40,834 nt of DNA from Nevskia soli DSM 19509 (GTDB taxonomy: Bacteria; Pseudomonadota; Gammaproteobacteria; Nevskiales; Nevskiaceae): NCBI RefSeq assembly GCF_000711955.1, contig NZ_JONR01000026.1:49791-90624 (forward strand). Direction: 5' to 3'. A program made the translations under genes and the position numbers. The notes beneath the pieces were generated by a model, which ran no database searches, was not told where the DNA came from, and saw only the letters and a list, made by a program, of their open reading frames with translations. Positions 9,677 to 17,943 of this stretch are shown one piece after another. The stretch's first letter is position 1, and the number at the start of each line of letters is the position of its first letter.

Positions 9677-9970
9677 GTGTTACGTCAGGCTTTGCTGATG
9701 ATCGGACTGTTGCTGCTGGTGGGGGCCGCGGTCTGCGCTGCGGTCGGCTTCTATCCGATCCTGCCGCATCTGCTGGTGCTCGGCCTGATGCTCACGGCCG
9801 GGATCATCTGGGAGCGCTGGCAGTACAAGCGCACGCAGACCGGCAAGCCCGATCCGCACTGGACCACCACCGGCGAGCGCTTCGTCGATCCGGGCAGCGG
9901 CGCATTGACCGAGGTCTATTACGATCCGCGCAACGGCGAGCGCCACTACGTGCAGGTGCGGCGTCCTTGA
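9677..9970 (+). CDS. Small two-helix membrane hypothetical protein
   Basis: A 97-aa protein starting with GTG 2 bases after the YbjQ stop. Two transmembrane helices (about 5-22 and 28-45) are followed by a basic-aromatic soluble tail (WERWQYKRTQTGKPDPHWTTTGERFVDPGSGALTEVYYDPRNGERHYVQV). Similar tails occur in small hypothetical proteins next to YbjQ genes. The coupling suggests partnership with YbjQ at the inner membrane. Function unknown. Confidence 0.75.
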   Translation: MLRQALLMIGLLLLVGAAVCAAVGFYPILPHLLVLGLMLTAGIIWERWQYKRTQTGKPDPHWTTTGERFVDPGSGALTEVYYDPRNGERHYVQVRRP

Positions 9971-10006
9971 TCGGGCGCTGGTCTGCCGAACCTGAGGAGA
10001 GCTGCC

Positions 10007-10312
10007 TTGGTCACTTGCTATCTGCGCTATGTGCTGGACCCATTCAAGCTCAAGGAATTCGAGACTTACGGCAGGATGTGGATTCCGCTGGTGGAGAAGT
10101 TCGGCGGCACCCACCACGGCTATTTCATGCCGGGTGAAGGCCACAGCAACATCGCGCTGGCCTTGTTCACGTTTCCGTCGCTGGCGGAATACGAGGTTTA
10201 TCGCAGCAAGGCGGCGGTCGATCCGGAATGCCTGGCGGCGATGCGGTATTACGAGGAGACGCGGTGTTTCCTGAGCTATGAGCGGTCGTTCTTTCGGCCA
10301 GTTTTCAGATAG
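10007..10312 (+). CDS. NIPSNAP family protein
   Basis: A 101-aa ferredoxin-like alpha/beta dimer-fold protein of the NIPSNAP family (YLRYVLDPFKLKEFETYGRMWIPLVEKFGGTHHGYF, then ALFTFPSLAEYEVYR). The start appears to be TTG 10007, with GAGGAGAG upstream. Function of bacterial members is unknown. It follows the YbjQ pair by 36 bases and may share its transcript. Confidence 0.85.
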   Translation: MVTCYLRYVLDPFKLKEFETYGRMWIPLVEKFGGTHHGYFMPGEGHSNIALALFTFPSLAEYEVYRSKAAVDPECLAAMRYYEETRCFLSYERSFFRPVFR

Positions 10313-10344
10313 CGCCAGGTCGAAACGCCCATCGCCACATCCTG

Positions 10345-10366
10345 CTCTCTCCGCGCGCGGAGAGAG
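10345..10366. terminator. Perfect 22-bp palindrome between convergent genes
   Basis: CTCTCTCCGCG followed by its exact reverse complement, with short extra pairing outside (TGCT / AGCA with a bulge). There is no T-tract. Placed between the convergent NIPSNAP and peroxidase genes, it may limit read-through in both directions or be a dispersed palindromic repeat. Confidence 0.5.
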
Positions 10367-10380
10367 AACAGCAGCTTGGT

Positions 10381-11652
10381 TCAACGCGGATCGGTCTTGC
10401 CGTCGCCAGGCAGGCTTTCGTACGCCTGATCGGTGAGCGTCCGCAGAAACGCCACGATGGCATCGATTTCCGCATCGTCCAGCGCCGGCTTCATTCCCTC
10501 ACGCCGGTTATACGGCGTGGAATTGATGTTGAGGTTGTGCTGATATTGCGCCGGCACATCGTCGAACAGCCGACCCCGCGGATACCACTTCCAGGGATCG
10601 GTGCCGCGCGTGGCGTAGTACGCAACCACGGTGCGCAGATCCTTGAATTCGCCGTTGTGCATATAGCGCTCGCGCACCGCGACGTTGCGCAGCGACGGCG
10701 TGCGGAAATAGCCGCACCACTGTTCCGGGTCCGGCCAAGCCTTCTGCTTCGCGGTTTCGCACAGGCCGAGATCGTAGTGCGCGGCATCACGGTTCGCGGG
10801 AATGGCGTTGTTGCGCGGCACTGCCACCGACTCGTAGGCGTAGTCGGTGAACAGCGAGCGCGCCGGGTTGCTGGAGGTTTCGTTGAAGCCGTGGCAGGAG
10901 GCGCAGTTGCCCTTGTTCGGATTGCGGAACAAGGCCAGGCCGCGCAACTCCTGTTCGCCGAGCTGACCCTGCCCGCGGATGAAGGCATCGTAGCGCGAGG
11001 AGAACGGCGACATCTCGTCGCTCTGCAGGAAGGCTTCGATGGCGCCGCCCAGCGCAGCCATGGCGCGCTTGCGGTCGGCAAATACATCCGGCCCGAACTG
11101 CTGTCTGAAGGACTCGGCGTACCCCGCGTGTGCCAGCTTGCGCACCACCATGGCGGCATCGCGGTTGTTCATCTCCAGGGGATTGGTCAGCGGCGCCAGC
11201 GGCAGCTCCGCCAGGGTATCGACGCGGCCATCCGCGAACAGCCCGCCGCGCGGCTCCGGCACCAGGCTGTCGTCGTCCATGTACAGGTATAGCGGCGGCG
11301 CATAACGCGCATACAGCACGGATGGCGTGTTGCGCAGGCCGAAGCGGTCCGGGCGGCTGCCCGGCGCAACGCCCAGCGCGGAGCCGCGGTCGCCGGAAAA
11401 GGCGCGCTGCGGATCGTGGCAGCCGGAACAGGCCAGGCCCGCCGGCTCGGACAGGCTGCGGTCGAAGAACACGCGCCGCCCCAACGCCGCCAGCTCCGGC
11501 CTGGCGCTGAATTCACGCTGCGGCGGAATGACGCTGTAGCGCAGCGTGCTGGCGCCGACGCGGCTTTCAGGCGGCAGGTCGGCGCTGGCCGGCCATACGG
11601 CCAGCGCCAGGACTGCGGCCACCATGCCGCAGCACCATCGCTGCAGGCTCAA
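10381..11652 (-). CDS. Di-heme cytochrome c peroxidase/MauG family protein
   Basis: A 423-aa exported protein with signal peptide residues 1-24 (WCCGMVAAVLALAVWPASA). Two c-type heme sites are visible: CSGCH at 75-79 and CASCH at 240-244. The spacing and the N-terminal LGRRVFFDRSLSEP segment place it in the bacterial di-heme peroxidase/MauG superfamily, acting in the periplasm. A methionine ligand of the high-potential heme may lie near MHNGEFKDLRTVV. The family reduces peroxide or oxidises protein substrates; which applies cannot be told. Its start lies 15 bases from the repeat element at 11667-11934, so its native promoter region has been displaced or the element now supplies it. Confidence 0.88.
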   Translation of the reverse strand: MSLQRWCCGMVAAVLALAVWPASADLPPESRVGASTLRYSVIPPQREFSARPELAALGRRVFFDRSLSEPAGLACSGCHDPQRAFSGDRGSALGVAPGSRPDRFGLRNTPSVLYARYAPPLYLYMDDDSLVPEPRGGLFADGRVDTLAELPLAPLTNPLEMNNRDAAMVVRKLAHAGYAESFRQQFGPDVFADRKRAMAALGGAIEAFLQSDEMSPFSSRYDAFIRGQGQLGEQELRGLALFRNPNKGNCASCHGFNETSSNPARSLFTDYAYESVAVPRNNAIPANRDAAHYDLGLCETAKQKAWPDPEQWCGYFRTPSLRNVAVRERYMHNGEFKDLRTVVAYYATRGTDPWKWYPRGRLFDDVPAQYQHNLNINSTPYNRREGMKPALDDAEIDAIVAFLRTLTDQAYESLPGDGKTDPR

Positions 11653-11666
11653 ACGGCGGCTGCCTT

Positions 11667-11934
11667 AGAGCCTGTAACAGAATGAATCGCACCTGCGTTG
11701 CAGTCCAAAATCGCGTCAGGCAAGGCGGAGGCCCCAGCCATGGTGATTCCATGGCTGGGGCTGACAACGCAGTCTGGCGCGGATTTTGGGCGCAACCCTT
11801 CGGGACGGGGCCATTTTTGCGCAGTGCTGCGCCGGCCAGAGCGCACCATGGAATGACCATGCCGCACTCTGTCCGACTTGCACTGCGCAAAAATGACCGC
11901 CGTCGCAGGTGCGATTCATTCTGTTACAGGCTCT
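11667..11934 (-). repeat. Nested-hairpin TIR element, copy 2 (complete)
   Basis: Terminal inverted repeats 11667-11697 and 11904-11934 are perfect over 31 bases (starting AGAGCCTGTAACAG). Read on the minus strand: TIR; hairpin A with 16-bp perfect arms (11880-11895 and 11812-11827); core CCCGAAGGGTTGCGCCC; hairpin B with imperfect arms and an apical 13-bp stem CCCCAGCCATGG; TIR. TTA occurs at both outer edges (11665-11667 and 11934-11936), a possible short target duplication. The TAA stop of the phosphoesterase gene (11936-11934) lies directly at its start, and the element has that gene's orientation. It fills the whole gap to the peroxidase gene start. Confidence 0.88.
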
Positions 11935-13400
11935 TACGAGTTGGGATCGATGAATCCCGCCTTGTCGCAGGCCAGCTTGCTGCCGCTGACACCGCAGGTG
12001 GTGAGCAACTTGCTGTCCGCGGTGTAGGCCTTGAAGGTCCAGCCGGTGCCGGTGGCGGCGCGCTCCATGATCATGAAGCCGTAGGTGCTGGTGTGGCTGA
12101 TGGCGTCGACAGTGGCGCCGGGCGCCGGCGCATCGCCGCTCGGGAACGGGTCCGGCAGGTTGACGTCGAGGTTGTCGCCGCCGTTGCCGGCGACGATGGT
12201 CGCGGGATGGCCGGTTGAGAAATCGATCGCCTGGAAATCATGCACATGGCCATGCAGGGCGATCTGGATGCCGGGCGGATAGTAGGCGGTGGAATTGAGG
12301 CTGGACATCACCGACTGCAACGCGGCATTGCCCGGCGCCGGATCGGCGCCGGTGAGCGGCGCGTAACCGAGGATCGGATGGTGATTGGCGAAGATGCTGG
12401 TGACGCCGCTCTTGGCGGCGAGCGCGGCCACCTTGATGAACTGCTGCTGGTAGGCGACGAACTGCGGATCGGTGGTCTTCAGCGCCGCGGAGCCGGTCTT
12501 GGCCGAATCGAAGATGATGAACTGCGCATCCGTACCCAGGGTCACTGCATAGGGATAGGAGTAGTTGGCGTAGCCGTCGTTGCTCGGATCGTCGCAGGAG
12601 CGTTCCACGTCGTAGGGCAGCGTATCGAGGAAGCGGAACCAGCCCTGGCCGGCGCGCGCGCATTCCTCATGGTTGCCGCGCACCACCACCCAGGGCGCCG
12701 CCGCCAGCAGCGGCGCGGCCGGCGTGAACAGGTCCGCGTCCCAGGTATCCCAGCCATAACCCCAGGGGCTGCCCTGGCAGCCGGCGATATCGCCGGGGCA
12801 GGCATTCTCGCGGTACTGGTAGTCGCCGATGTGCAGCACCAGGTCCGGCTTCATCGCCGCCACGCTCTGCGCCACCTTGGCCAGAGGCCACTGGGTGGCG
12901 TCGGAGCAGGACTGGAAGGCGTTGCTCGACTTCTTCAGGCGGCAACCGGTGTCGGCAATGATGGCGATGCGTTGCGGTGTGGCCTTGGGCAGCGGCAGCA
13001 GGCGCGAAGCAACGCCGACTTTCTGCGCACCCGCGGGCAGCTTCGCCTCGCATACCGTGACCGGGAAATCGGAAGGCTTGGAGTCGGCCGGACTGCTGGC
13101 GGTGGTGCGCAGTGCAATAGTGGCAGGACCGACGCGCTGGTCCATGCGGCTGCTGTTGCCGTCGACCACGATCAGGGGACAGCCGGCGAAGCTGGTGATG
13201 ACGCGCGCGATGGCCTGGTTCTGGTCGCCGATCTCGACCCAGGCGGCCTTGATGTTGGCGTCCTGGCTGGCGGCGTCGCCGGAGTTGGAATCGTTGTTGG
13301 AGCAAGCGGGCGTCAGCAGCGCGAAAGCGGCGACGCCAAACAGGCCGGCGATGGAACAGGCGCGCGCGCCGAGGCGACGCCGGACATTGACGTGTTTCAC
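11934..13400 (-). CDS. Calcineurin-like metallophosphoesterase, probable lipoprotein
   Basis: A 488-aa exported metallophosphoesterase. GTG 13400 was chosen for its GGGGAG site and because a signal peptide begins there: a basic N-terminus, a hydrophobic stretch, then LLTPACSNND, a passable lipobox with Cys at about residue 34. Metal-ligand motifs follow in order: IADTGC, HIGDYQYREN, VVRGNHEEC, FANHHPILGY and HGHVHDF. This is the GDxx/GNHE/GHxH set of calcineurin-like and purple-acid-type phosphatases. Likely periplasmic phosphate ester hydrolysis; substrate unknown. The open frame upstream to 13787 has no homology and is ignored. The stop codon abuts the repeat element. Confidence 0.85.
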   Translation of the reverse strand: MKHVNVRRRLGARACSIAGLFGVAAFALLTPACSNNDSNSGDAASQDANIKAAWVEIGDQNQAIARVITSFAGCPLIVVDGNSSRMDQRVGPATIALRTTASSPADSKPSDFPVTVCEAKLPAGAQKVGVASRLLPLPKATPQRIAIIADTGCRLKKSSNAFQSCSDATQWPLAKVAQSVAAMKPDLVLHIGDYQYRENACPGDIAGCQGSPWGYGWDTWDADLFTPAAPLLAAAPWVVVRGNHEECARAGQGWFRFLDTLPYDVERSCDDPSNDGYANYSYPYAVTLGTDAQFIIFDSAKTGSAALKTTDPQFVAYQQQFIKVAALAAKSGVTSIFANHHPILGYAPLTGADPAPGNAALQSVMSSLNSTAYYPPGIQIALHGHVHDFQAIDFSTGHPATIVAGNGGDNLDVNLPDPFPSGDAPAPGATVDAISHTSTYGFMIMERAATGTGWTFKAYTADSKLLTTCGVSGSKLACDKAGFIDPNS

Positions 13401-13512
13401 TGGAACTCCCCCTGGATGATCGCTAAGGCGATACCGCCAGCTTAGGGAACCAGTGTTATTTTTTTGTGAAGGAATCGGGTCAAGGCGACTGGCACGGCGG
13501 CCCCGCCGCGCC

Positions 13513-14694
13513 CTACTCCACCAGGCGCACCGCCGCCGCTGCCCGCCGCGCCTTGGCGCGCGCCTCGTCGACCGAAGCGGCCAGCGCCAGCGCCACACCC
13601 ATGCGCCGCTTGCCCATGATCTCCGGCTTGCCGAACAGCCGCACCTGCGTGTCCGTCTCGGCCAACGCCTCGGCGATGCCGCCGAACACCGGCGCCTTGC
13701 GATCCCCCTCCAGCAGGATGGCGCAGGACGCCGCCGGTCCGCGCTGCCGGATGTTGGGTATGGGCAGACCGAGGATGGCCCGCGCATGCAGCGCGAACTG
13801 CGGCAGGTCCTGCGAGATCATGGTGACCATGCCGGTGTCGTGCGGCCGCGGCGAGACCTCGCTGAAGATGACGTCGTTGCCGTGCACGAACAGCTCGACC
13901 CCGAAGATGCCGCGCCCGCCGAGACCGGCGGTGATCTTGGCGGCGATATCCTGGGCCCTGGCCAGCGCGGCCGGCGGCATCGCGTGCGGCTGCCAGGACT
14001 CGCGGTAATCGCCGTCGATCTGCAGATGCCCGATCGCCTCGCAGAAGCTGGTGCCGCCCGCATGCCGCACCGTGAGCAGGGTGATCTCGTAGTCGAAGGG
14101 AATGAAGCCCTCGACGATGACGCGCCCGGCGCCGGCACGGCCGCCGGCCTGCGCATAGGCCCAGGCCCTGGCCACGTCGGCCTCGCTCTTCACCGTGCTC
14201 TGGCCCTTGCCGGAGGAGGACATCACCGGCTTGACCACGCAGGGAATGCCGATGTCGCGGATGGCGGCGCGGTATTCCTCCTCGGTGCCGGCGAAGCGGT
14301 AGGGCGAGGTGGGCAGGCCCAGCTCTTCGGCGGCAAGGCGGCGGATGCCCTCGCGGTCCATGGTCAGGCGCGCCGCCAGGGCGGTGGGGATGACGGTGTA
14401 GCCCTCCCGCTCCAGTTCCTGCAGGGTGGGCGTATGGATCGCCTCGATCTCCGGCACGATCAGGTGCGGCTTCTCCAGTTCGACGATGCGGCGGATGGCG
14501 GCGCCGTCGAGCATGCTGATGACGTGGCTGCGGTGCGCCACCTGCATCGCCGGCGCATCGGCGTAGCGATCCACGGCGATGGTCTCGACGCCGAGCCTTT
14601 GCAGCTCGATCACCACTTCCTTGCCCAGCTCACCGGAACCGAGCAGCAGGACGCGGGTGGCGTTGGGCGATAGCGGAGTTCCAAGGGTGGTCAT
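13513..14694 (-). CDS. purT: Formate-dependent phosphoribosylglycinamide formyltransferase 2
   Basis: A 393-aa ATP-grasp enzyme making formyl-GAR from GAR, formate and ATP in purine synthesis. The N-terminus MTTLGTPLSPNATRVLLLGSGELGKEV aligns with E. coli PurT (392 aa), which fixes the start at ATG 14694; an upstream TTG at 14715 is also open. Other conserved segments: VDRYADAPAMQVAHRS, LTMDREGIRRLAAEELGLPTSPY, KPVMSSSGKGQS and SEVSPRPHDTGMVT. It is divergent from pyruvate kinase, with the starts about 100 bases apart. Confidence 0.96.
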   Translation of the reverse strand: MTTLGTPLSPNATRVLLLGSGELGKEVVIELQRLGVETIAVDRYADAPAMQVAHRSHVISMLDGAAIRRIVELEKPHLIVPEIEAIHTPTLQELEREGYTVIPTALAARLTMDREGIRRLAAEELGLPTSPYRFAGTEEEYRAAIRDIGIPCVVKPVMSSSGKGQSTVKSEADVARAWAYAQAGGRAGAGRVIVEGFIPFDYEITLLTVRHAGGTSFCEAIGHLQIDGDYRESWQPHAMPPAALARAQDIAAKITAGLGGRGIFGVELFVHGNDVIFSEVSPRPHDTGMVTMISQDLPQFALHARAILGLPIPNIRQRGPAASCAILLEGDRKAPVFGGIAEALAETDTQVRLFGKPEIMGKRRMGVALALAASVDEARAKARRAAAAVRLVE

Positions 14695-14797
14695 GGCGTT
14701 GGCGTAGTAGGACAATGGAGGCGCAATATTGTGCGGCCCGCACTGTCATGCGCGCAAAGCACACTGCCCCGCTCAAGCAACCGCCAATCGCCATCCG

Positions 14798-16219
14798 ATG
14801 ACCCGCCGCACCAAGATCGTAGCCACCCTCGGCCCCGCCACCGACGACCCCGCCGTGCTGCGGCGCATCCTCATCGCGGGCGTCGACGTGGTCCGCCTCA
14901 ACTACTCCCACGGCAAGGCCGAGGACCACGCCCGCCGCGCGGCGGCGGTGCGCAAGACGGCGCTGGAAATGGGCCTGGATATCGCCGTCCTGGCCGACCT
15001 GCAGGGCCCCAAGATCCGCATCGAGAGCTTCGCCGCCGGCCCGGTGGAACTGGTCGAAGGCCAGCCCTTCGCGCTGGATACCGCGCTGGGCGCCAATGCC
15101 GGCGACCAGCACATCGTCGGCTGCGCCTATGCCGAACTGCCGCGCGACGTGAAGCCCGGCGACGTGCTGCTGCTCAACGACGGCGCCATCTCGCTGCGGG
15201 TGGAGCAGGCCGGGGGCACGCGCATCGATACCGTGGTACAGATCGGCGGCACCCTGTCCAACCGCAAGGGCATCAACAAGCAGGGCGGCGGCCTCTCCGC
15301 CGCGGCGCTGACCGACAAGGACCGCGAGGACCTGCGCCACGCCGTCTCGATCGAAGCCGACTTCCTCGCCATCTCCTTCCCGCGCAACGCCGCCGACATG
15401 GAGGAAGCACGCCAGCTGGTGCAGGCCGCCGGCGGCAGCGCCGCGCTGGTGTCGAAGATCGAGCGCGCCGAGGCGCTGCCGAAGCTGGACGAAATCGTCG
15501 CCGCCTCGGACGCGGTGATGGTGGCGCGCGGCGACCTGGGCGTGGAGATCGGCGACGCCGAACTGCCGGGCTGGCAGAAGCGCATCATCGCCACCTCGCG
15601 CGAGATGAACCGCATGGTGATCACCGCCACGCAGATGATGGAGTCGATGATCACCAACGCGTTGCCGACCCGCGCCGAGGTCTCCGACGTGGCCAACGCG
15701 GTGATGGACGGCACCGACGCGGTGATGCTCTCCGCCGAGACCGCCACCGGGCGTTGGCCGGTGAAGGTGGTGGAAGCGATGGCCCGCGTCTGCATCGCGG
15801 CGGAAAGCGCCATGCCGCCGCGCGAGCGCGCCGCCGAACGCATGGACCGCCATTTCGAGCGCACCGACGAGGCCATCGCCATGGCCACCACCTGGACCGC
15901 GCGGCACATGCACGCCACCGCCATCGTCTCGCTCACCGAATCCGGCAGCACCGCGCTGATGATGTCGCGCGCCGAAACGCAGATCCCGATCTACGCCCTG
16001 ACCCAGCTCGAGCGCACACGCCGCCGCATGGCGCTGTGCCGCGGCGTCTACCCGGTGGCGTTCCAGCCGAGCGCGCTGGAAACGCTCAAGCCGGTGGCCG
16101 AGGCGATCGACTGCCTGGTCTACCGCAAGGTGCTGAGCCCCGGCGACCGCGTGCTGGTGACCAAGGGCGACTTTACCGGGCCCGGCGGGACGAATTCGAT
16201 GAAGATTGTTACCGTGTAG
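14798..16219 (+). CDS. pyk: Pyruvate kinase
   Basis: A 473-aa glycolytic enzyme transferring phosphate from PEP to ADP. The start MTRRTKIVATLGPATDD is typical. Key segments are NYSHG (substrate Asn/Ser), ADLQGPKIRIESF, VSKIERAEALPKLDEI (catalytic Lys and metal Glu), VMVARGDLGVEIGDAELPGWQK, TATQMMESMI, EVSDVANAVMDGTDAVMLSAETATG, and the C-terminal alpha/beta domain ending in the GTNSMKIVTV strand. No good ribosome site is seen before ATG 14798, but homology begins there. Followed at 64 bases by the glycerophosphodiesterase gene. Confidence 0.96.
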   Translation: MTRRTKIVATLGPATDDPAVLRRILIAGVDVVRLNYSHGKAEDHARRAAAVRKTALEMGLDIAVLADLQGPKIRIESFAAGPVELVEGQPFALDTALGANAGDQHIVGCAYAELPRDVKPGDVLLLNDGAISLRVEQAGGTRIDTVVQIGGTLSNRKGINKQGGGLSAAALTDKDREDLRHAVSIEADFLAISFPRNAADMEEARQLVQAAGGSAALVSKIERAEALPKLDEIVAASDAVMVARGDLGVEIGDAELPGWQKRIIATSREMNRMVITATQMMESMITNALPTRAEVSDVANAVMDGTDAVMLSAETATGRWPVKVVEAMARVCIAAESAMPPRERAAERMDRHFERTDEAIAMATTWTARHMHATAIVSLTESGSTALMMSRAETQIPIYALTQLERTRRRMALCRGVYPVAFQPSALETLKPVAEAIDCLVYRKVLSPGDRVLVTKGDFTGPGGTNSMKIVTV

Positions 16220-16283
16220 CTTGTAGCGGCCAGGCACGGCGCAGCCCCATGGATGGGGCACACACACACCGGAGGAACGAAAC

Positions 16284-17000
16284 ATGGGCGCAGGCAACAG
16301 CGACTTCCTCGTCATCGGCCATCGCGGCGCGCGCGGACACGCGCCGGAGAACACCCTGCTGGCACTGGACACCGGCATCCTGCTCGGCGCGCACTGGGTC
16401 GAATTCGACGTGCAGCTGCATCCCGAAGGCGCGCTGCTGGTGTTCCACGACCTGACCCTGGACCGCACCACCAACGGCAAGGGCCCGCTGCAGCAGTGCG
16501 ACTTCGCCACCCTGCGCGGGCTCGACGCCGGCCAGGGCCAGCAGATTCCCACGCTGGAGGAAGCGCTGGACTTAATCGAGCAGCGCGTCGGCGTGAACAT
16601 CGAGCTGAAGACCGCCGAGGGCACCGGCGAAGCGGTGGCGGGCGTGCTGCGCCAGTACCTCGACGCCGGCTGGCCGGCGGAACGCTTCCTGGTCTCCTCC
16701 TTCCACCTGCCGGAACTGTGGGAATTCCACCAGGCCGCGCCGGAAATCCCCATCGGCGTGCTGCTCGGCGGCGTGCCGCTGGACTGGGCCGGCTGCGCCA
16801 CCGAGCTGCAGGCGGCGGCGGTGAACCTCTCCTCCGAGTTCGTCGACCCGCGCCTGGTGGCGGACGCCAAGGCCCACGATTGCAAGGTCTACGTCTACAC
16901 CGTCAACGATCCCGCCGAAATGCGCGCGCTGCGCGCGCTGGGGGTGGACGGGGTGTTCACCGATTACCCCGACCGGGCCCTGAAATTCAGCAGGACGTGA
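16284..17000 (+). CDS. ugpQ: Glycerophosphodiester phosphodiesterase (UgpQ-like)
   Basis: A 238-aa TIM-barrel GDPD that hydrolyses glycerophosphodiesters to glycerol-3-phosphate and an alcohol. Catalytic signature: GHRGARGHAPENTLLAL (His 13, Arg 14, Glu 22), then EFDVQLHPEGALLVFHDLTLDRTTNGKG with the metal-binding Glu/Asp and second His. The C-terminus YVYTVNDPAEMRALRALGVDGVFTDYPD is typical. There is no signal peptide, so it is the cytosolic type. A GGAGGAACG site precedes the ATG. The 3' flank is a REP palindrome pair. Confidence 0.93.
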   Translation: MGAGNSDFLVIGHRGARGHAPENTLLALDTGILLGAHWVEFDVQLHPEGALLVFHDLTLDRTTNGKGPLQQCDFATLRGLDAGQGQQIPTLEEALDLIEQRVGVNIELKTAEGTGEAVAGVLRQYLDAGWPAERFLVSSFHLPELWEFHQAAPEIPIGVLLGGVPLDWAGCATELQAAAVNLSSEFVDPRLVADAKAHDCKVYVYTVNDPAEMRALRALGVDGVFTDYPDRALKFSRT

Positions 17001-17009
17001 TGCATATGC

Positions 17010-17084
17010 AGGTCGGATCAAGCGCAGCGGATCCGACATGGCCAACGCCGCGCCGTCGGGTCCGCTGCGCTTGACCCGACCTAC
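17010..17084. repeat. REP-like palindrome pair (GTAGGTCGG family)
   Basis: Two inverted copies, 17010-17037 and 17055-17084, of AGGTCGGRTCAAGCGCAGCG(G)-type sequence. Each copy is itself a near palindrome (GTCGGRTC...GAYCCGAC), and the pair forms a longer cruciform. The same family occurs at 17820, 20073 and 32766. In other proteobacteria such REPs are moved by RAYT transposases; none is encoded here. Confidence 0.85.
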
Positions 17085-17152
17085 CCTCACTTGATTTGCC
17101 GTATCCGGCCCCAAACGCTGCATTCATCCACATCCCTTCCCCGGAGCCTGCC

Positions 17153-17812
17153 TTGATCGACCTCTACACCGCCGCCACCCCCAACGGCCACAAGGCTTCG
17201 ATCATGCTGGAGGAACTGGGCGTGCCGTACACGGTGCACCACCTCGACCTGTCGCGCGGCCACCAGAAGACCCCGGAATACCTGAAGATCAATCCCAACG
17301 GCCGCATCCCGGCCATCGTCGACCGCGACAACGACGACTTCGCCGTGTTCGAGTCCGGCGCCATCCTGATCTATCTTGCGGAGAAGTACGGCCGCTTCCT
17401 GCCCGCCGACGTGAAAGGCCGCTCCACCGCGATCCAGTGGCTGATGTTCCAGATGGGCGGCATCGGCCCTATGCAGGGCCAGGCCAACGTCTTCCATCGC
17501 TACTGGCACGAGAAATACCAGCCGGCCATCGACCGCTACCAGAATGAGACCAAGCGCCTCTACGGCGTGCTGGAAAAGCGCCTGGAAGGCCGCGACTACC
17601 TGTGCGACGAGTACGGCATCGCCGACATCGCCAACTTCACCTGGGTCAACATCCATTCCTGGTCGGGTGTGTCGATCGACGACCTGCCCAATGTGCAGGC
17701 CTGGCGCAACCGCATTCGCCAGCGCCCGGCGGTACAGCGCGGACTGGCGGTGCCGGGCGACTCGGCCCCGGCCGCGGTGGTGGATGCCGCCAGGACCATG
17801 CTGCAGCGCTGA
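17153..17812 (+). CDS. YfcG-like glutathione S-transferase/disulfide-bond oxidoreductase
   Basis: A 219-aa GST of the YfcG (Nu-class) type. The N-terminal MIDLYTAATPNGHKASIMLEELG carries the TPN motif used by YfcG in place of a catalytic Ser/Cys. NPNGRIPAIVD has the cis-proline, and FESGAILIYLAEKYGRFLP binds glutathione. The helical domain has GGIGPMQGQANVFHRY and GIADIANFTWVN. YfcG homologues reduce disulfides using glutathione. The start is taken as TTG 17153, with GGAG upstream and exact agreement with the YfcG N-terminus. It is flanked on both sides by REP palindromes, so it is probably monocistronic. Confidence 0.9.
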   Translation: MIDLYTAATPNGHKASIMLEELGVPYTVHHLDLSRGHQKTPEYLKINPNGRIPAIVDRDNDDFAVFESGAILIYLAEKYGRFLPADVKGRSTAIQWLMFQMGGIGPMQGQANVFHRYWHEKYQPAIDRYQNETKRLYGVLEKRLEGRDYLCDEYGIADIANFTWVNIHSWSGVSIDDLPNVQAWRNRIRQRPAVQRGLAVPGDSAPAAVVDAARTMLQR

Positions 17813-17819
17813 ACTGCCT

Positions 17820-17857
17820 GTAGGTCGGTTCAAGGGCGCGCAGCGCCCGGAACCGAC
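17820..17857. repeat. Single REP-like palindrome
   Basis: GTAGGTCGGTTC...GAACCGAC with an inner GGGCGC/GCGCCC stem, 8 bases after the GST stop. Same family as the unit at 17010, but with an altered loop. Confidence 0.75.
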
Positions 17858-17920
17858 AGGCCCGGCTGATATCCCGTTCACGGATTAAAACCCCTGCGGA
17901 TGCTAGGCTATCCGGCCAGC

Positions 17921-17938
17921 ATGTCATGCAACGGTCAT
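17921..17938 (+). promoter_or_regulatory. Candidate Pho box upstream of ppk1
   Basis: ATGTCAT-GCAA-CGGTCAT has the 7-4-7 direct-repeat geometry of a PhoB box (consensus CTGTCAT-N4-CTGTCAT), with 6 of 7 matches in each half. It overlaps possible early ppk1 starts. If active, transcription would begin near 17955-17965 and translation probably at ATG 17995. Confidence 0.45.
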
Positions 17939-17943
17939 CACGG

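Noticed and set aside
11668..11935. Group IIC intron or other retroelement remnant, suggested by the directional placement at gene ends
   Set aside because: No domain V-like motif or reverse transcriptase was seen, and group II introns lack 30-bp terminal inverted repeats. Placement alone is not enough.
13401..13787. N-terminal extension of the lipoprotein phosphoesterase frame
   Set aside because: The upstream part is Arg/Ser-rich shadow of purT. A signal peptide and ribosome site define GTG 13400.
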